DNA of 64,000 bases from positions 42,921,552-42,985,551 of the forward strand of contig OY755252.1 of NCBI GenBank assembly GCA_963576725.1, in the 5' to 3' direction. Within the stretch, counting starts at the first letter, position 1; the number at the start of each line of letters is the position of its first letter. The notes below the pieces were generated by a model, which had not been told where the DNA came from, made no database searches, and saw nothing but the letters and a program-made list of their open reading frames with translations. Positions 24,430 to 35,907 of the stretch are shown in pieces. The translations under genes were made by a program, and so were the position numbers. Origin of the DNA: Azorinus chamasolen (lineage: Eukaryota; Mollusca; Bivalvia; Cardiida; Solecurtidae).

Positions 24430-26330
24430 GGCTGATCATGTGATTACTGGTAATTTTGAGATAATTAAAGATAAACGTCTACGATCTCTTTTGAATAAAG
24501 GTCCCAAATATAGAATACCATCCTTGATAGATTAACTCTTGTCGAGTTCATATTGCGGAGGTTTTACAAAATTTTAGAATTAAATGGTGTCGAAGAGAAC
24601 ATGTTGAGTCTAATGCTCTTTCTAGATGGAAAAAAACTAATTTTTTATATAATTGACAAACGCATTTCCTTATATAGCTCTAATAAACACCTTCTTCTAC
24701 CTAAACCTAGAATTTCTTTTAGACATCTTAAAAAGGGTTTACAGGATTTCCATTCAAAATACGTTTTTGTTTCTGCTGATAAGGCATCGAATAATGTGAT
24801 TATTATTTGACGATTACATTATATCGATGTCTTGAAGCAGGAAATTATTAATACCAAGTCTTACATTTCAGTTACTACTGACGAAAAGACCATCGTTTCA
24901 GACCATGTCAAAAAGTGTGAACAACTTGGAACCGATATTAAAATTACACAACATAAACTTCCTACAATGTATTGGTTACCAAAACTACATAAAAACCATA
25001 TAAAGCGTGTTTCATTGCAAATTCTAGTTCATGTACAACTACTAAAGTGGCTATACTTTTGACTTCTTGTTTAACGAAGGTAAAGGAACATGTAAAATTC
25101 TACTGTGATAAGACATATGAAAGTTCTGGAATATTTCTCTTCTGGTCTATTAAGAACTCTTCAGAAGTCTTAAACAAACTTAAGAACAAAAGGTATCTTG
25201 CATCCACTGTAAGCACGTACGATTTTTCTACTCTGTACACAACTCTTCCTCATATTTTAATTAAGGATAAGCTTACTAACTTGATCCAGAAAGTATTTGC
25301 CCGGGAAAAAACATTACTGGCATGTAATGCTGAAAAAGCTTTCTTTACTGACGAGCAAATGAAATATAACACCAATTGGACTTGCTCAGAAGTTTGCGAA
25401 TCACTAACCTTTCTTTTGGATAACATATTTGTACGTTATGGGAATGCTATATACCGTCAGGTAATTGGTATTCCTATGGGTACGAATTGTGCACCACTTG
25501 TCGCAGATTTGTATTTGTACTGCTATGAGAGAAATTTCATGGTACGTTTAAATCCTCAATCACAAGAAGATGTTATAAAAACCTTCAATGAAACTTGTCG
25601 ATATTTGGATGATATTTTTAACTTCGATAACCCTTTTTTTATGCTCTGATTCCTACAATTTATCCTAAAGAACTCAAATTGAATAAAGCTAACCCGTCCG
25701 GCAATTATGCAGCGTTTCTTGATCTCGACCTTAAAGGCATTTCGAAAGGAATGTTGACCCATTAACCCCATGCTGTGTATTTTGGGAGCCTACTGTCAGG
25801 GGTCTGATACACAAACTGATAAGGCGGGCTACCATCACAGAGGATCAATGTATAATTGCATAACTTTATCTCTTATGGCTATGGACCCTGACTGGACACT
25901 GCAGGAGCACAGCTGGATACTGTGTATATAGAGGGGGGGTCACTTATATAAGGAGCTTTGAAATGCCTTTAAAATTGTTGATGGAATGATTTCTTCTAAA
26001 ATATATGACAAAAGAGATGATTTTGATTTTAATATTGTAATTTTTCCTCATCTTCACGGGGATGTTCCCCGTGCTCCATCTTACGGGGTTATATCTCAAC
26101 TTATTCGTTTAGCTAGAGCTTGTTCATCTGTTGACTATTTTAACAGTCGAAATCTCATTTTAACTGATAAACTGCTTAAGCAAGGATATAGATACCATAA
26201 ACTAAGAAAAACTTTCTCTAAATTTTAATATCGAAATGTCTCGCTTATTGGTAAGTACCAATGTAACGTCAATGCGCTTCTGCGACACGGTATTTCACAT
26301 CATTGTATGGTGATGTGATTTACAAACTTC
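24430..26330 (+). pseudogene. Penelope-like reverse transcriptase, decayed
   Basis: Pieces of one protein are read in order. 24553-24810 ends VSADKASNNV, the conserved ADK-type N-terminal motif. 24832-25062 holds LPTMYWLPKLHKN, the YxLPK(L/I)HK motif of Penelope-like enzymes. 25047-25649 has motif A (STYDFSTLYT), motif B (GIPMGTNCAPL) and the catalytic YLDD box. 25986-26228 carries the thumb-like region with SVDYFNSRNLILTDKLLKQG. Breaks: an in-frame TGA at 24808, a frameshift near 25030-25050, a frameshift in a T run at 25634-25641, and about 210 bp of foreign sequence at roughly 25752-25975. No GIY-YIG endonuclease region was recognised downstream. It is a dead retroelement copy; the subfamily cannot be assigned by eye. 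Confidence 0.78.
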
Positions 26331-26704
26331 GTAAAATTATTGGACATACCCACTTTCTCACTTTGTTCATCAAATATGTTAAAAATTCATTAAAAAGGGA
26401 TATGATCCTGTAGTACTACAACATACTGCATGTTTGGTTGTCAACCCTTTTATAGTTGGCAATCACGATGGTCTCTGTGCAAGTACGCCGACAAGAAAGG
26501 TTTAGTACTCTATGAAGGCGACCTCTTAAATCCAGAAACGGAAAGAGAACGTCGGATATTCTGTACTATTTCGTTTTTGTCGTACCCTTTATTACTTTTC
26601 TACAGTTACTCTGTTTGCAGCTCAATCATTGAGTACACTAGCTATAGGTGGATACAGTTTGTTCACTTAAATGTTTTCGTTATACATGTACTTTACCACT
26701 GTAT

Positions 26705-26983
26705 TTGCCATCGCGGTTATTGTAGATTAGTCGGAGAGGGGGTACGTTTATTTACACTGTTTGTCTTTTAGGGTGGGGATGGAATAAGTGTGAGGTTGGG
26801 CGCCCATAAACCGGTTTAAACCCCCAGTGACTTTTGTCACTGACCGTTCCAAGGCGGTACTTCCATATTCCCCCTATTGTATGTTTGTTTTGTCTTTGTG
26901 TGTCTCTTGGTGTTTTTATAGTTATGTACATTTGCTGTTTCCTTGTGTTGCTGTTCGGGCGACTGTTTGTTCTGTATGTGTTC
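26705..26983 (+). repeat. Penelope-associated 3' sequence, copy 1
   Basis: Begins ggttattgtagattagtcgg and contains cccataaaccggtttaaacc, gtgacttttgtcactgaccg and a T/G-rich tail. Nearly the same sequence recurs at 27727-28003, and a diverged copy lies at about 7486-7830 on the other strand. Its position right after the reverse transcriptase relic suggests a 3' untranslated part of that element or of a partner element. Confidence 0.6.
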
Positions 26984-27060
26984 CTGCTGATAAGGCATCG
27001 AATAATGTGATTATTCTTATGTATACTCAAATTATGTGTTATTATTGCTTGTGACACGTA
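26984..27060 (+). mobile_element. Short repeated fragment of the Penelope-like coding region
   Basis: About 32 bases around gctgataaggcatcgaataa at 26984-27015 are identical to 24774-24805 in the reverse transcriptase relic. They sit directly after 3'-associated copy 1, as if a 3' end had been joined to an internal coding fragment of the same element. The following ~45 bases are not recognised. Confidence 0.55.
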
Positions 27061-27489
27061 TGAAAGAGACGATTCTGACAAGCAGTCACACTACAGAATT
27101 TGCAGGAAAAAAATAGTGGAAGATGCTCAATTTATGTATGTTACCTAAAGCTTTGTGCAAGAAAACTTTCAGTTTGCTCATGAATTTGTTTGTTTTGTCA
27201 TTACAGATAAATGAAGATTACAAGTAACAGATGAATGTGACAAGGCCATACTCAAAAGAAAAGAACAATTTTGACCTTAATGTGCATGTATAATCTCAAT
27301 TATAAAATCAAGAAAGTAGGCTGTCTACCAAAGGTGGCACGACCCTCATGCTAAATAGCATACCTTCTACTGTCATATGCATAATAGTAAATGATAATTT
27401 TAGCACCCTCGTTTGTAAATAGGATATATTAATTATTGTATTACCCAACCTTTGCATGTACAAAGTGTAAACAAGTTTAAAAGTGTGTA

Positions 27490-27684
27490 CAGTCAAACCT
27501 GTGTTAAGCGACCATATGTCAAGGAACACAGTGGTCACTGTAGACAGGTGATAACTTAATTCAGGTCAAAATCATTGCAGAAATCTCAAACTGGAGCTTT
27601 CTGCATTGTTTTCGAGCTGTATTAAAGTACCATACATCTGATAGGTATTGTTTTATATATTCGCTTAACGCAGGTTTCACTGTA
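27490..27684. mobile_element. CAGT element, family K
   Basis: cagtcaaacctgtgttaagc to gcttaacgcaggtttcactg. The inner part gataacttaattcaggtc and tggagctttctgcattg is a decayed version of the core seen in families C, D, F and G. Confidence 0.65.
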
Positions 27685-27726
27685 TTAAACCTTATTGATA
27701 AAACAATGTGCAGTAAAACTTGCTTA

Positions 27727-28003
27727 TAAACCTTGCTTATAGGTTGTTGTAGATTAGTCGGAGAGGGGATACGTTTATTTACACTGTTTGTCTTTTAGGA
27801 TGGGGATGGAATAAGGGTGAGGTTGGGCGCCCATAAACCGGTTTAAACCCCCGGTGACTTTTGTCACTGACCGTTCCAAGGCGGTACTTCCATCTTCCTC
27901 CTATTGTATGTTTGTTTTGTCTTTGTGCGTCTCTTGTTGTTTTTTCTACCCATGTACATTTGCTGTTTCCTTGTGTTGCTGTTCGGGCGAGTGCTTGTTC
28001 TGT
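27727..28003 (+). repeat. Penelope-associated 3' sequence, copy 2
   Basis: Nearly identical to 26705-26983, starting ggttgttgtagattagtcgg and including aaaccggtttaaaccccc. It ends at ctgtatgtg, after which the two copies diverge. Confidence 0.6.
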
Positions 28004-28080
28004 ATGTGGTATTTCCTGCATGACTCATTTTTGTACTTTTATAAAAGTGTGTAGAAACATACAAACTGCTGAAATGTAAA

Positions 28081-28532
28081 GAATTAACACCTACATATAT
28101 AAAATAGGTCTACATCATGGAATGATTGAAATAAAGTATTCTCGGAATGTATGTATTTAAATGAAACATGCTTGGAATGAAATAAAACAGTCGCGCATGT
28201 TGGAATGTCTATAGTACCAGCTGTCAGTGTTTTTCCAGCCTTAGTGTACTAATTGGTACATAACCTCCTTCTGGAGCAATCACTGACTTATAGTACTACT
28301 AGTACATCAATGTGGTTGTAGTGTGTTGGTTATTTTCAGCCCAGTGTGAAACATTAATACAATAAAGCCTGTGTAAGAGGCCATCCGTTTATTACCAAGT
28401 CGATTACAAAGCAGCTTTTTTTTTTATAATAGCCTCTGAATAACAGCCGCTTGTCAACAAAACCAAGCAAAGAATTTTGTTTCTCTAGGCGATCTTTATT
28501 CACATGTTTGTGCTAAACATAAAGTATTATAC
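28081..28532. other. No gene seen
   Basis: AT-rich, with a T run at 28417-28427 and cataacctccttctggagca. No convincing ORF or complete element. Confidence 0.4.
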
Positions 28533-28800
28533 AGTCAAACCTGTTTTAAGCGACCATATAAAACGAAGTGGCCACTGTATACAGGTGGTAGTTCAATGCA
28601 GATCAAAACTAATGCAGGAAGCACAACGGCGTGCATGGAGGATACAAACAAAGAAATCACATACTATGGTACAAACAAAGAAATCACATACTTTGGTGGC
28701 ATTTTTTAAAATGTTGCGCAATATGTCACATAAATATCTGAAAATGGATACTGTAAAGTGTTCACGATAACCAGATAAATATGTTAGCACGACTTTGTCA
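28533..28800. mobile_element. CAGT element, family K, one end only
   Basis: cagtcaaacctgttttaagc at the left and ggtggtagttcaatgcagat inside. An 18-bp direct repeat (acaaagaaatcacatact) follows and no right end is seen. Confidence 0.5.
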
Positions 28801-28859
28801 TGAACTAAAGATCTTTTTTTAGATAAGTTAACAAGAAATTCATTAACTGGTAGCAGTAT

Positions 28860-29880
28860 TTGACATGCCTTTCACTCGATACAAGGATACATGAAATCAG
28901 GTCAAGGTCAAGGTCACTATTTCCAAAACTTTGCCGTTTTTAACAAACTTTAACACTGCTATAACTTCTGAACTACAAATGCTAGGCAATTCATCTTTGG
29001 TATATATATAGCTTTTGGTGAAGGCCTTCCACTTGATACAAGAATACATGAAATCAGGTCAGGGCCAAGGTCACTATTTCCGAAACTTTGCCGACCTTAA
29101 CGAAACTTTAACATTGTTTATAACTTGTGAATGACTTAAGCTAGACCATTCATATTTGGTATGCAGATAGCTTGGGTAAAATCCCTTCACTTGATACAAG
29201 GATACATGAAATTAGGTCAATCAAGGTCACTTTTTCAAAACATTTGCCGTTTTTAAACTTTAACATCGCTATAACTTCTGAACTACAAATGCTAGGCAAT
29301 TTATCTTTGGTATACAGATAGCTTTGGTGAAGGCCTTTAACTTAATACAAGGATACATGAAATCAGGTCAAGGTCAAGGTCACTATTTCTATAACTTTGC
29401 CATTGTTAACAAAACTTTAACATTGCTTATAACTTGTGAATTACTTAAGCTAGACCATTCATATTTAGTATGCAGATAGCTTGGGTGAAGGTCTTTCACT
29501 TGATACAAAGATACTTGAAATCAGGTCGAGGTCAAGGTCACTATTTTTAAAACTTTGCTGAAGGCCTTTCAGTCGATACAAGGATACGTGAAATTGGGTC
29601 AAGGTCAATGTCACTATTGTGAAAACTTGACTGTTTTAACAAACTTTAACATTTTGCTATAACTTCTGACTCACGAATGCCTTACAGATGATATAAAGAT
29701 ACCTGAAATCAGGTCAAGGTCAATGTCACTATTTTGAAAACTTGGCTGTCATTTAAATGTTGTTATAACTTCTGAACTACATTGGCTAGACAATTTATAT
29801 TTAGTATGCAGATAGCTTGGGTGAAGGCCTTTCAGTTGATACAAGGATACATGAAATTGAGTCAAGGTCAACACGGTGCG
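28860..29880. repeat. Satellite, ~155-bp units with AGGTCA hexamers
   Basis: About eight degenerate units (near 28878, 29033, 29188, 29341, 29499, 29573, 29685 and 29837), several shortened. Each has gatacaaggatacatgaaat followed by aggtcaaggtcaaggtcac or a variant. Most also have actttaacattgctataact and gctaggcaattcat. No coding sequence. Confidence 0.85.
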
Positions 29881-30147
29881 GTTTTCGTATTTTTTGCTTG
29901 TTTCAATTGCATACGATTTTTTAACTTGGCAGAACTTGTAAATCAGATCTGAATAATTCAGTGAGCAAACAGAGCAGACCGGGACAGGTCTAATCAGATA
30001 TGTTTGCAAATAGATGCAAAAGCGTTGTTATCAGATAACGGGTTAATTGCACGCGGAAAGTCAGTATCACAAAAAGTCCGGATACTTACTGACCGCCCCT
30101 TGTATACCAAATTGAATGATATTCACATTATATCAGCATTCTACCGA

Positions 30148-30361
30148 TTAACCCTTACTGCTGACTTTTCAAATGGAATATTCCAAACTTCAAACAGGTC
30201 AAGCCTATGATGAATATTTGGGGATTATTTTTCTAAAGAAAAGTGTAACATGACAAACAGTGCATACCCTGATGAGAGAGCTACTCTCGGAGCCCTCTCA
30301 TCTGGGTCTACAGTGTGTACATAGGACATTAATGACTCGTGTCCCGCACAGTAAGGGTTAA
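30148..30361. mobile_element. TTAA element, 214 bp
   Basis: TTAACCCTTACTG at the left mirrored by CAGTAAGGGTTAA at the right. Hairpin with acaaacag, accctgatgagagagctact and catctgggtctacagtgtgt. The outer inverted repeat differs from that of family A although the hairpin is related. Confidence 0.82.
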
Positions 30362-31836
30362 TAAAGTTACCAGCGAATTTCATCAAATCCCGTGGTTCAG
30401 CCTGATTTTCACTTAGCCAATTAGTGTCCATCGTCCCTTAAAAGGGACATGGGGAAACAATATAGACCCAGATCTGGATCTTTCTGAAGAAACCCTCTGA
30501 TCCGAATCTGTGCTGCTTGCTGAACCCATCAATGTCAATGGGTTAATCCTGTATTGTTTGATGTGCGCCACCCATATGAAAAATAGACAGATTCCAAAGT
30601 AAAATCCTGACGGGTTTCCTTCAATAATACTGGAATAAATAGATTAACTATATCTGTCTAACACCCCTTAACAGACATATGTAAACAGCGTATACCGATA
30701 GGGCCTATCAGATAGACCCCTCTAACCAAACTCACACTCCTTGAATCACACATTATTTTCCAAATGGTCTCGCGGGCAAAATAATTCTTTCAGAGCCCAC
30801 ACCTCATTCCCCTCAGAATTTGATTTTTTCATAATACATATATTGACGAGTGCACTACGAAGTAAATATTATAAATATGTATAAATACTGTGACGCCTGA
30901 TCCATTAACTAATGACAAATAAACGATATCAGATCGCACCGCTCAAATTTCATCGCTCAAGTTTAAAAAACACTGACTGCATTCTATCTATCAGGCCAAT
31001 CTATTATACAGCCTTGGCTTACCTCTATTATCAGGATAATGTGGAGTATATTATCGAAAACTGAGAGCGAAGCCATCGTAACTAAATCATTTAACCCTTT
31101 TCCTGATACAGGCATATTTTCACGTATTTATCCCTTTGCTCCATGAATATCCATGTAAGCTTGTACAGTTGAACTTCGATATATCGAACTCCGATAACTC
31201 GAACATCGGGATAACTCGAACAAAAAGTTCAGTCCTTCCAAAACTTACAATACAGAATTGCTCTAATAATGTATCCCTACATATATCTAGAAACACATGT
31301 GGCAGCTTAATACAGGTCTAAAGTAGTGCTGAAAGCTCCTACAGGAGCTTTCAGCATTACTTTAGACCTGTATTAAGCTGTGGCCTTGAGAAGTTCGAGT
31401 TATCGACGTTCAACTGTATATCAATTTGATTTGTTTTTATAATAGCGCATAAGGCAGTTACACGACGTGTCATCTGAATTGTTTATATAGGTTGTTTAAC
31501 AGAGCTACAGATAAGGGTACATACACAAATACACTAAAATCGTCATACCTCAACCAAAACATTACTGTGACCACTCTTTAGAATCGTCCCGAAGACTGGT
31601 CACAGAATAGAGTTTTGTGGAGACATAAAGGAACTATTCCCGAAAATAATTAAATCTTATCTGGTCCTCTAGGTTAACGCCTATCAGCAGATGACGTCCC
31701 CTGTGAATTGTTTATATAGCTTAACAGTACACCAACCTGCCACCAGTGCAGTGTATGCAAAGAATCTGTAAAGAGTCGTATAATTGACTTGTTTGTAAAC
31801 TATAGAAAGAAATACTTGTCTAAGTCTCAGAGTATC
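30362..31836. other. No gene; element fragments and an H-type element at 31497-31684
   Basis: Includes a decayed hairpin near 30450-30530, the family D element at 31166, and an H-type sequence. The H-type opens ttaacagagctacagataag, has tgtgaccactctttagaatc at its heart, and closes cttatctggtcctctaggttaa. That gives it TTAA at both ends. Confidence 0.5.
31166..31416. mobile_element. CAGT element, family D
   Basis: cagttgaacttcgatatatc to tatcgacgttcaactg, flanked by TA on both sides (gTA|cag and ctg|TAta). Core hairpin with gaaagctcctacaggagctt. Confidence 0.8.
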
Positions 31837-32074
31837 TTAATCCATCCCTTCGTATGAATGCATTTTCACGCATTTGCAAACAGAGTAGACCCGGATCATA
31901 CGACTCCTTTAGAAGCCGTCTGATCGTGGTCTGTTCTGTTTGTTTGCGTATAAAATGATAATAGAACTGATTCTAGTTTCTACCAATACCAAAATATCTT
32001 GTGTACATACACCAGTATAAAAGATGTTTCATGTCATTAATTCTTACATGAATATTCAACAGGGAAAGGGTTTA
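31837..32074. mobile_element. TTAA element, family A
   Basis: Left ttaatccatcccttcgtatg, right caacagggaaagggttta (last TTAA mutated). Hairpin 31876-31943, 68 nt. Confidence 0.75.
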
Positions 32075-32215
32075 CAGCCTTTTTTTATTTTGCTGAGACG
32101 TAACTACATGTATTGGTAACGCCATTGGTCAATATTCTGTCAAGTGCGATATGCCTAGCATTTTCAAACACCTTAGAAACAGATCAGGGTCCAAGGTTAT
32201 TAAACTTCTGATTCT

Positions 32216-32296
32216 GAGATCATTCTCAAGTATCTGATTGGTCAGATTCTGAGCAAGATCAGAATCTACCCAATCAGATGCTTGAGAATGATCTAA
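32216..32296. repeat. L-type foldback: ctcaag...gattggtcagat hairpin
   Basis: gatcattctcaagtatctga is mirrored by tcagatgcttgagaatgatc. The same family lies at 51694-51823 and 54078-54195, with halves at 13545-13595 and 19572-19620. Confidence 0.7.
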
Positions 32297-32439
32297 GAAT
32301 TGGGCAAAAGGCGTTATAACTCCGGAACCAATACTCTAGTTACTGGTCAAGTTTCACGCTGTTGGCAGTCGGTCAGTAATTTCTCCCAAAGCTTGAGCTA
32401 ATCGGAAATAAGAATTCAGAAGATCGGAGTTTTAGCAGA

Positions 32440-32849
32440 CCTGTACCTATTCACTGCTATGATAACCGATCTGTGAAACCATAGCAAACAGTTTGGATCC
32501 AGATGAGACACCGTTTGTTGCTGTTACTATGTTTTTAAACAAAAATAAAGAAAATCAAAAATAATGAAAATTTGTGGCAGACGACAAAGTTAGCAGATGA
32601 AAGAATTTGGCAGCGAAATGGTTAATACTTTTTCGACTCTCTCGTGAGTTTGAAAACCGTATAGAGTCAGATAGTTTGAGTTTCCCGCTCAGTGGCTTCA
32701 TCTATTCAAATGGGTTTGATTCCTCATTGAGATGTTGATGTATCGAACGATCAAAATAAAAAAAATCTTTATTTTATGTTGATAAATATTAAATATTAAA
32801 GGACTCGAATTCATATATAATCTCGTTCGTTGTCAAGTATTGTCATATA
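32440..32849. mobile_element. B-type TTAA remnant plus H-type fragment
   Basis: Hairpin start gcaaacagtttggatccaga near 32483 and right end ggcagcgaaatggttaa near 32622. Then an H-type flank (gatgttgatgtatcgaacga). No gene. Confidence 0.55.
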
Positions 32850-33134
32850 CAGTTGAACTTCGATAGCTCGAACGTCAAGAGGCCATACAAATTACTTCGA
32901 GATAACAGAAGTTCGAGTTATCCTTTTTCTAATCTGGATAATGGCTCAAGTGCACAGCTTAATGCAGGTCTAAAGTAATACAGAAAGCTCCTGTAGGAGC
33001 TTTCAGCATTACATTAGACCCACATTAAGCTGTCATATGTGTTTCTCTATATATTTAGTAGTACGTATTTAGAACAATTCTATTTTGTAAGTTTAGTTCG
33101 AGTTATCCCGATTTTCGTTATCGAAGTTAAACTG
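32850..33134. mobile_element. CAGT element, family D
   Basis: cagttgaacttcgatagctc to atcgaagttaaactg, TA flanks, core gaaagctcctgtaggagctt. Confidence 0.78.
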
Positions 33135-33399
33135 TAATTTTTACATGTTCATCTGAAGTAAATGTGTCGTCAAAGTCATCACCATGTCTCTTAAGTGTTT
33201 GACTGCCAAGTTTTGTCGGCTACATAATTTGTCTTCTGTTGCAACTTTATTTTAATTTTCTTTCAGTTTTTCACAAACCTTGACTACAGTATCGAACAAG
33301 TTGAGGCCCGGATGAGACGCTTAGTTACTTGGGGGTTTACCTTGATCCAATTTGGGTGCCTAGGTAACCACAGATTTGCCATTGTCGGTGACAGAATGA

Positions 33400-33603
33400 C
33401 AGTGAAAACTCGATTATTCGAATACTTAAATACATATCACCGTTGATCTTTAACACAGGTGGCAGCTTAATGCAGGGTGAAAGTCACGCAGAAAACTCCT
33501 TTGGGAGCTTTCTGCATAACTTTCACCCTGCATTAAACATCCACCGGCCTAAAAAGACATAAATTCTTCGTTACTAAAAGTTCGTTGTATCGAATGTTTA
33601 CTG
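33400..33603. mobile_element. CAGT element, family F, 204 bp
   Basis: cagtgaaaactcgattattc to gtatcgaatgtttactg. The core runs from ggcagcttaatgcagggtga to the centre aaaactcctttgggagcttt. Confidence 0.78.
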
Positions 33604-33822
33604 TAACTCGTAATGCCTTTTTATTACGTTAGACTCCCAGCAGTGAATCAGGCACTATTGTTTTACAATAATCTTCCAGACGCTTTCAGAGAAGTTGGTT
33701 ATCAAAGGACATTTTAAATCGTATTATTGGCAATTGAAATTTGGTTAATAAATTTGTTATTAATGCAATTGTTTTCGTTTAATCGTTCCCCTATTCCTGA
33801 CTGGCGATACGGTAGAATCTCG

Positions 33823-34072
33823 TTAACGCTTTCCCTGTTCTATATTTATTTCAAGTTTCAATACATACTGAATTTTCATGGACAAAATAGTTATAATGAG
33901 ATATGGTAGGTGACACATTGTAGCCATTTTAGAAAATAAAGAAACAAATCTATTAAATTACATTAGCAAACAGTGTAGATCCTGATCAGACGGTTCTTCT
34001 AGGAGCCGTCTGATCTTGGTCTACTTTGTTTGCAAGTGCGCGAAAATACGTTTATATGAAGGAACGGGTTAA
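33823..34072. mobile_element. TTAA element, family A, 250 bp
   Basis: ttaacgctttccctgttcta to gaaggaacgggttaa. Hairpin 33966-34033 (68 nt) with gacggttcttctaggagccg. Confidence 0.82.
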
Positions 34073-34909
34073 AGCAGGTACTTAGTAAATAAACATTAAT
34101 CATTGGTTAATAAACATAAAACTTTTCTTAACCCTTTAATCCGGTAACCTTATCTTGTATGGCCTTTGCAAACTGAATAGACCCAGATCAGACAGACCCT
34201 GTAGGAATTGTTTGATCTTTCTCCACCTACAATTAGCTGGACGTCGTGATATAACTAAAATACATGCACTGTTAAGCGTCGTAAAATCCAATAAAACCCA
34301 AACCAAACCTGCTTCTCTACTGTTTGGCATGGTAATAACAAAAAAATATTTTATAATTCTAATGGAAAGTGTGCTTTAATTACGTTCATAATAGGTGGAG
34401 TGTGTATGAATGTCATGTTGGGTAAAGGGTTAAAAGCAGATAGATGGTTGCTTAATGAAGACTGAAAGTCATGTCACACTATGCATTACGTCCGTAAATC
34501 ACTAAGAAACCTCTTAAAATCCAACAGTTAGACGTCTTTTCAGATGTCGTTTTAGATAATTTTTTATGTACTCACCAATCGCAACTACTATGCGGTTTCC
34601 GGTAAGTTCGGGAAAATCGCCAAGGTGATCCGATTGTACTTGCATCATCTAGGACGCTAAATGCCACACGTGTTAATCACCATTACATGAATTCAAGACG
34701 TCAAACCTTTTTTATACTAAGCGCGACCTGTCTAGCGTTTGCAAACAACTTGGATCCAGATGAGACGCCGAGTAACGCGGCGTCTCATCAGGATCCAAGC
34801 TGTTTGTCATTGGATCAATAGTTTCTTAAAAGCTTGATCGAATTGGACATAGTCAAATTGCACGAGGTCGACATCTGACCAAGCATTCGGTTTACTGCGG
34901 AGTAAGGGC
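34073..34909. other. No gene; decayed A hairpin and a B hairpin at 34741-34807
   Basis: The B hairpin is 67 nt: gcaaacaacttggatccaga, gccgagtaacgcggc, and ggatccaagctgtttgt. The 34136-34330 and 34155-34379 ORFs run through repeat sequence and are not called. Confidence 0.6.
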
Positions 34910-35121
34910 TTAACCCTCTCGCCGCCAAATTGTATCGTCTGCAAACTTTGTCTTCTGCTACAAGTTTCCATTTTTATTTTTCTTCATTTTTATTTCAAGA
35001 AACAGTCACAGTAACAAACAGTTTGGATCCAGATGAGACGCCGAGTTACTCGGCGTCTCATCTGGATCCTAACTGTTTGCATAGGTAATCACAGATCCGG
35101 CATTGGTAACGAAAGAGTTAA
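34910..35121. mobile_element. TTAA element, family B, 212 bp
   Basis: ttaaccctctcgccgccaaa to ggtaacgaaagagttaa. Hairpin acagtttggatccagatgag with centre gccgagttactcggc. Confidence 0.82.
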
Positions 35122-35478
35122 CGCGTTCTTCGGGTAGCATAATTGCCAATAATGACCCCCGAAGTGCGTATTTATTTAATTCAACTGCTGCTCGAAAGAC
35201 ATTAAGTTTGACTTTTATTTTAAGATTACAATCGTTCTCGATAATTTGATCGAAACACTACTGATGAGCAATATATCAGTGCTTTATTATGTTTAGATAA
35301 CACCTTAAATACGGGAATAGAGTAAAAAAATGTTCTGTTGTGTGGTATCTGGTTAACTACATTCTTAAGCACGTTGATACGTTATTGAAATCGATCACTA
35401 ACCCTTATCGTGCTGAAAGAATCATGTCTGCCAAAAATCTGATTTGTTGCACTTTTACTTAGAAATAGTTGACCGAGT

Positions 35479-35551
35479 GTAAACCAGATTGGATCCTGAT
35501 CTGATGAGACGTCGAGTAACTCGGCGTCTCATCTGGATCCAAACTGTTTGC
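35479..35551. repeat. B-type hairpin
   Basis: gtaaaccagattggatcctg to ggatccaaactgtttgc around gtcgagtaactcggc. A decayed family B element surrounds it. Confidence 0.7.
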
Positions 35552-35907
35552 ATTCGCGAGTCAAATGATTGCCAATGCAAGTCATTAACCTTTTACTCCA
35601 TGAATATTCATATAAGAAATAATTATATCATAATGTCGGCTTTTATGTAGCTTGAACAAACGCTATGTCCTGCTGATTAGAGGTGGAGAAAGACCCTAGA
35701 TGTTCTTTCCTGTACAGAACAAGTTGCATGGTTTCGTTAAGTGAAGAACACCCGGTATAGCCAGCGATCGACCACAAGCCGGTTGGAAGGCCTCCATAAT
35801 CCAAATGCACAGACCGGAGTTCAAACCACAGCGGTGAGGGACTAATTGATCATCAGTCGAAGACCATAATCAATCGACCATGGAGGTCCCTGCAGACAAC
35901 AAATGTA
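35552..35907. other. No gene; decayed A element and an unclassified repeat
   Basis: Starts with a lone A-type left end (ttaaccttttactccatgaa at 35585). Bases 35690-35890 (cagaacaagttgcatggttt, gcacagaccggagttcaaac) look like a dispersed repeat but no family could be named. Confidence 0.4.

Larger units (their letters stand above)
21220..24622. repeat. Right arm of the ~3.3 kb inverted repeat
   Basis: Reverse-complement partner of 1-3265. It starts near gatatgacgcataaatt, contains the TTAA element at 22131-22350 and the tRNA-like repeats at 23352 and 23587, and ends inside the Penelope-like coding region. An extra block of about 240 bp (roughly 23937-24172) is absent from the left arm. The two arms are about 18 kb apart. 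Confidence 0.9.

Noticed and set aside
24808..24810. Selenocysteine reading of the in-frame TGA in the reverse transcriptase relic
   Set aside because: Two further frameshifts and an insertion show general decay, and no SECIS-like structure was seen nearby.
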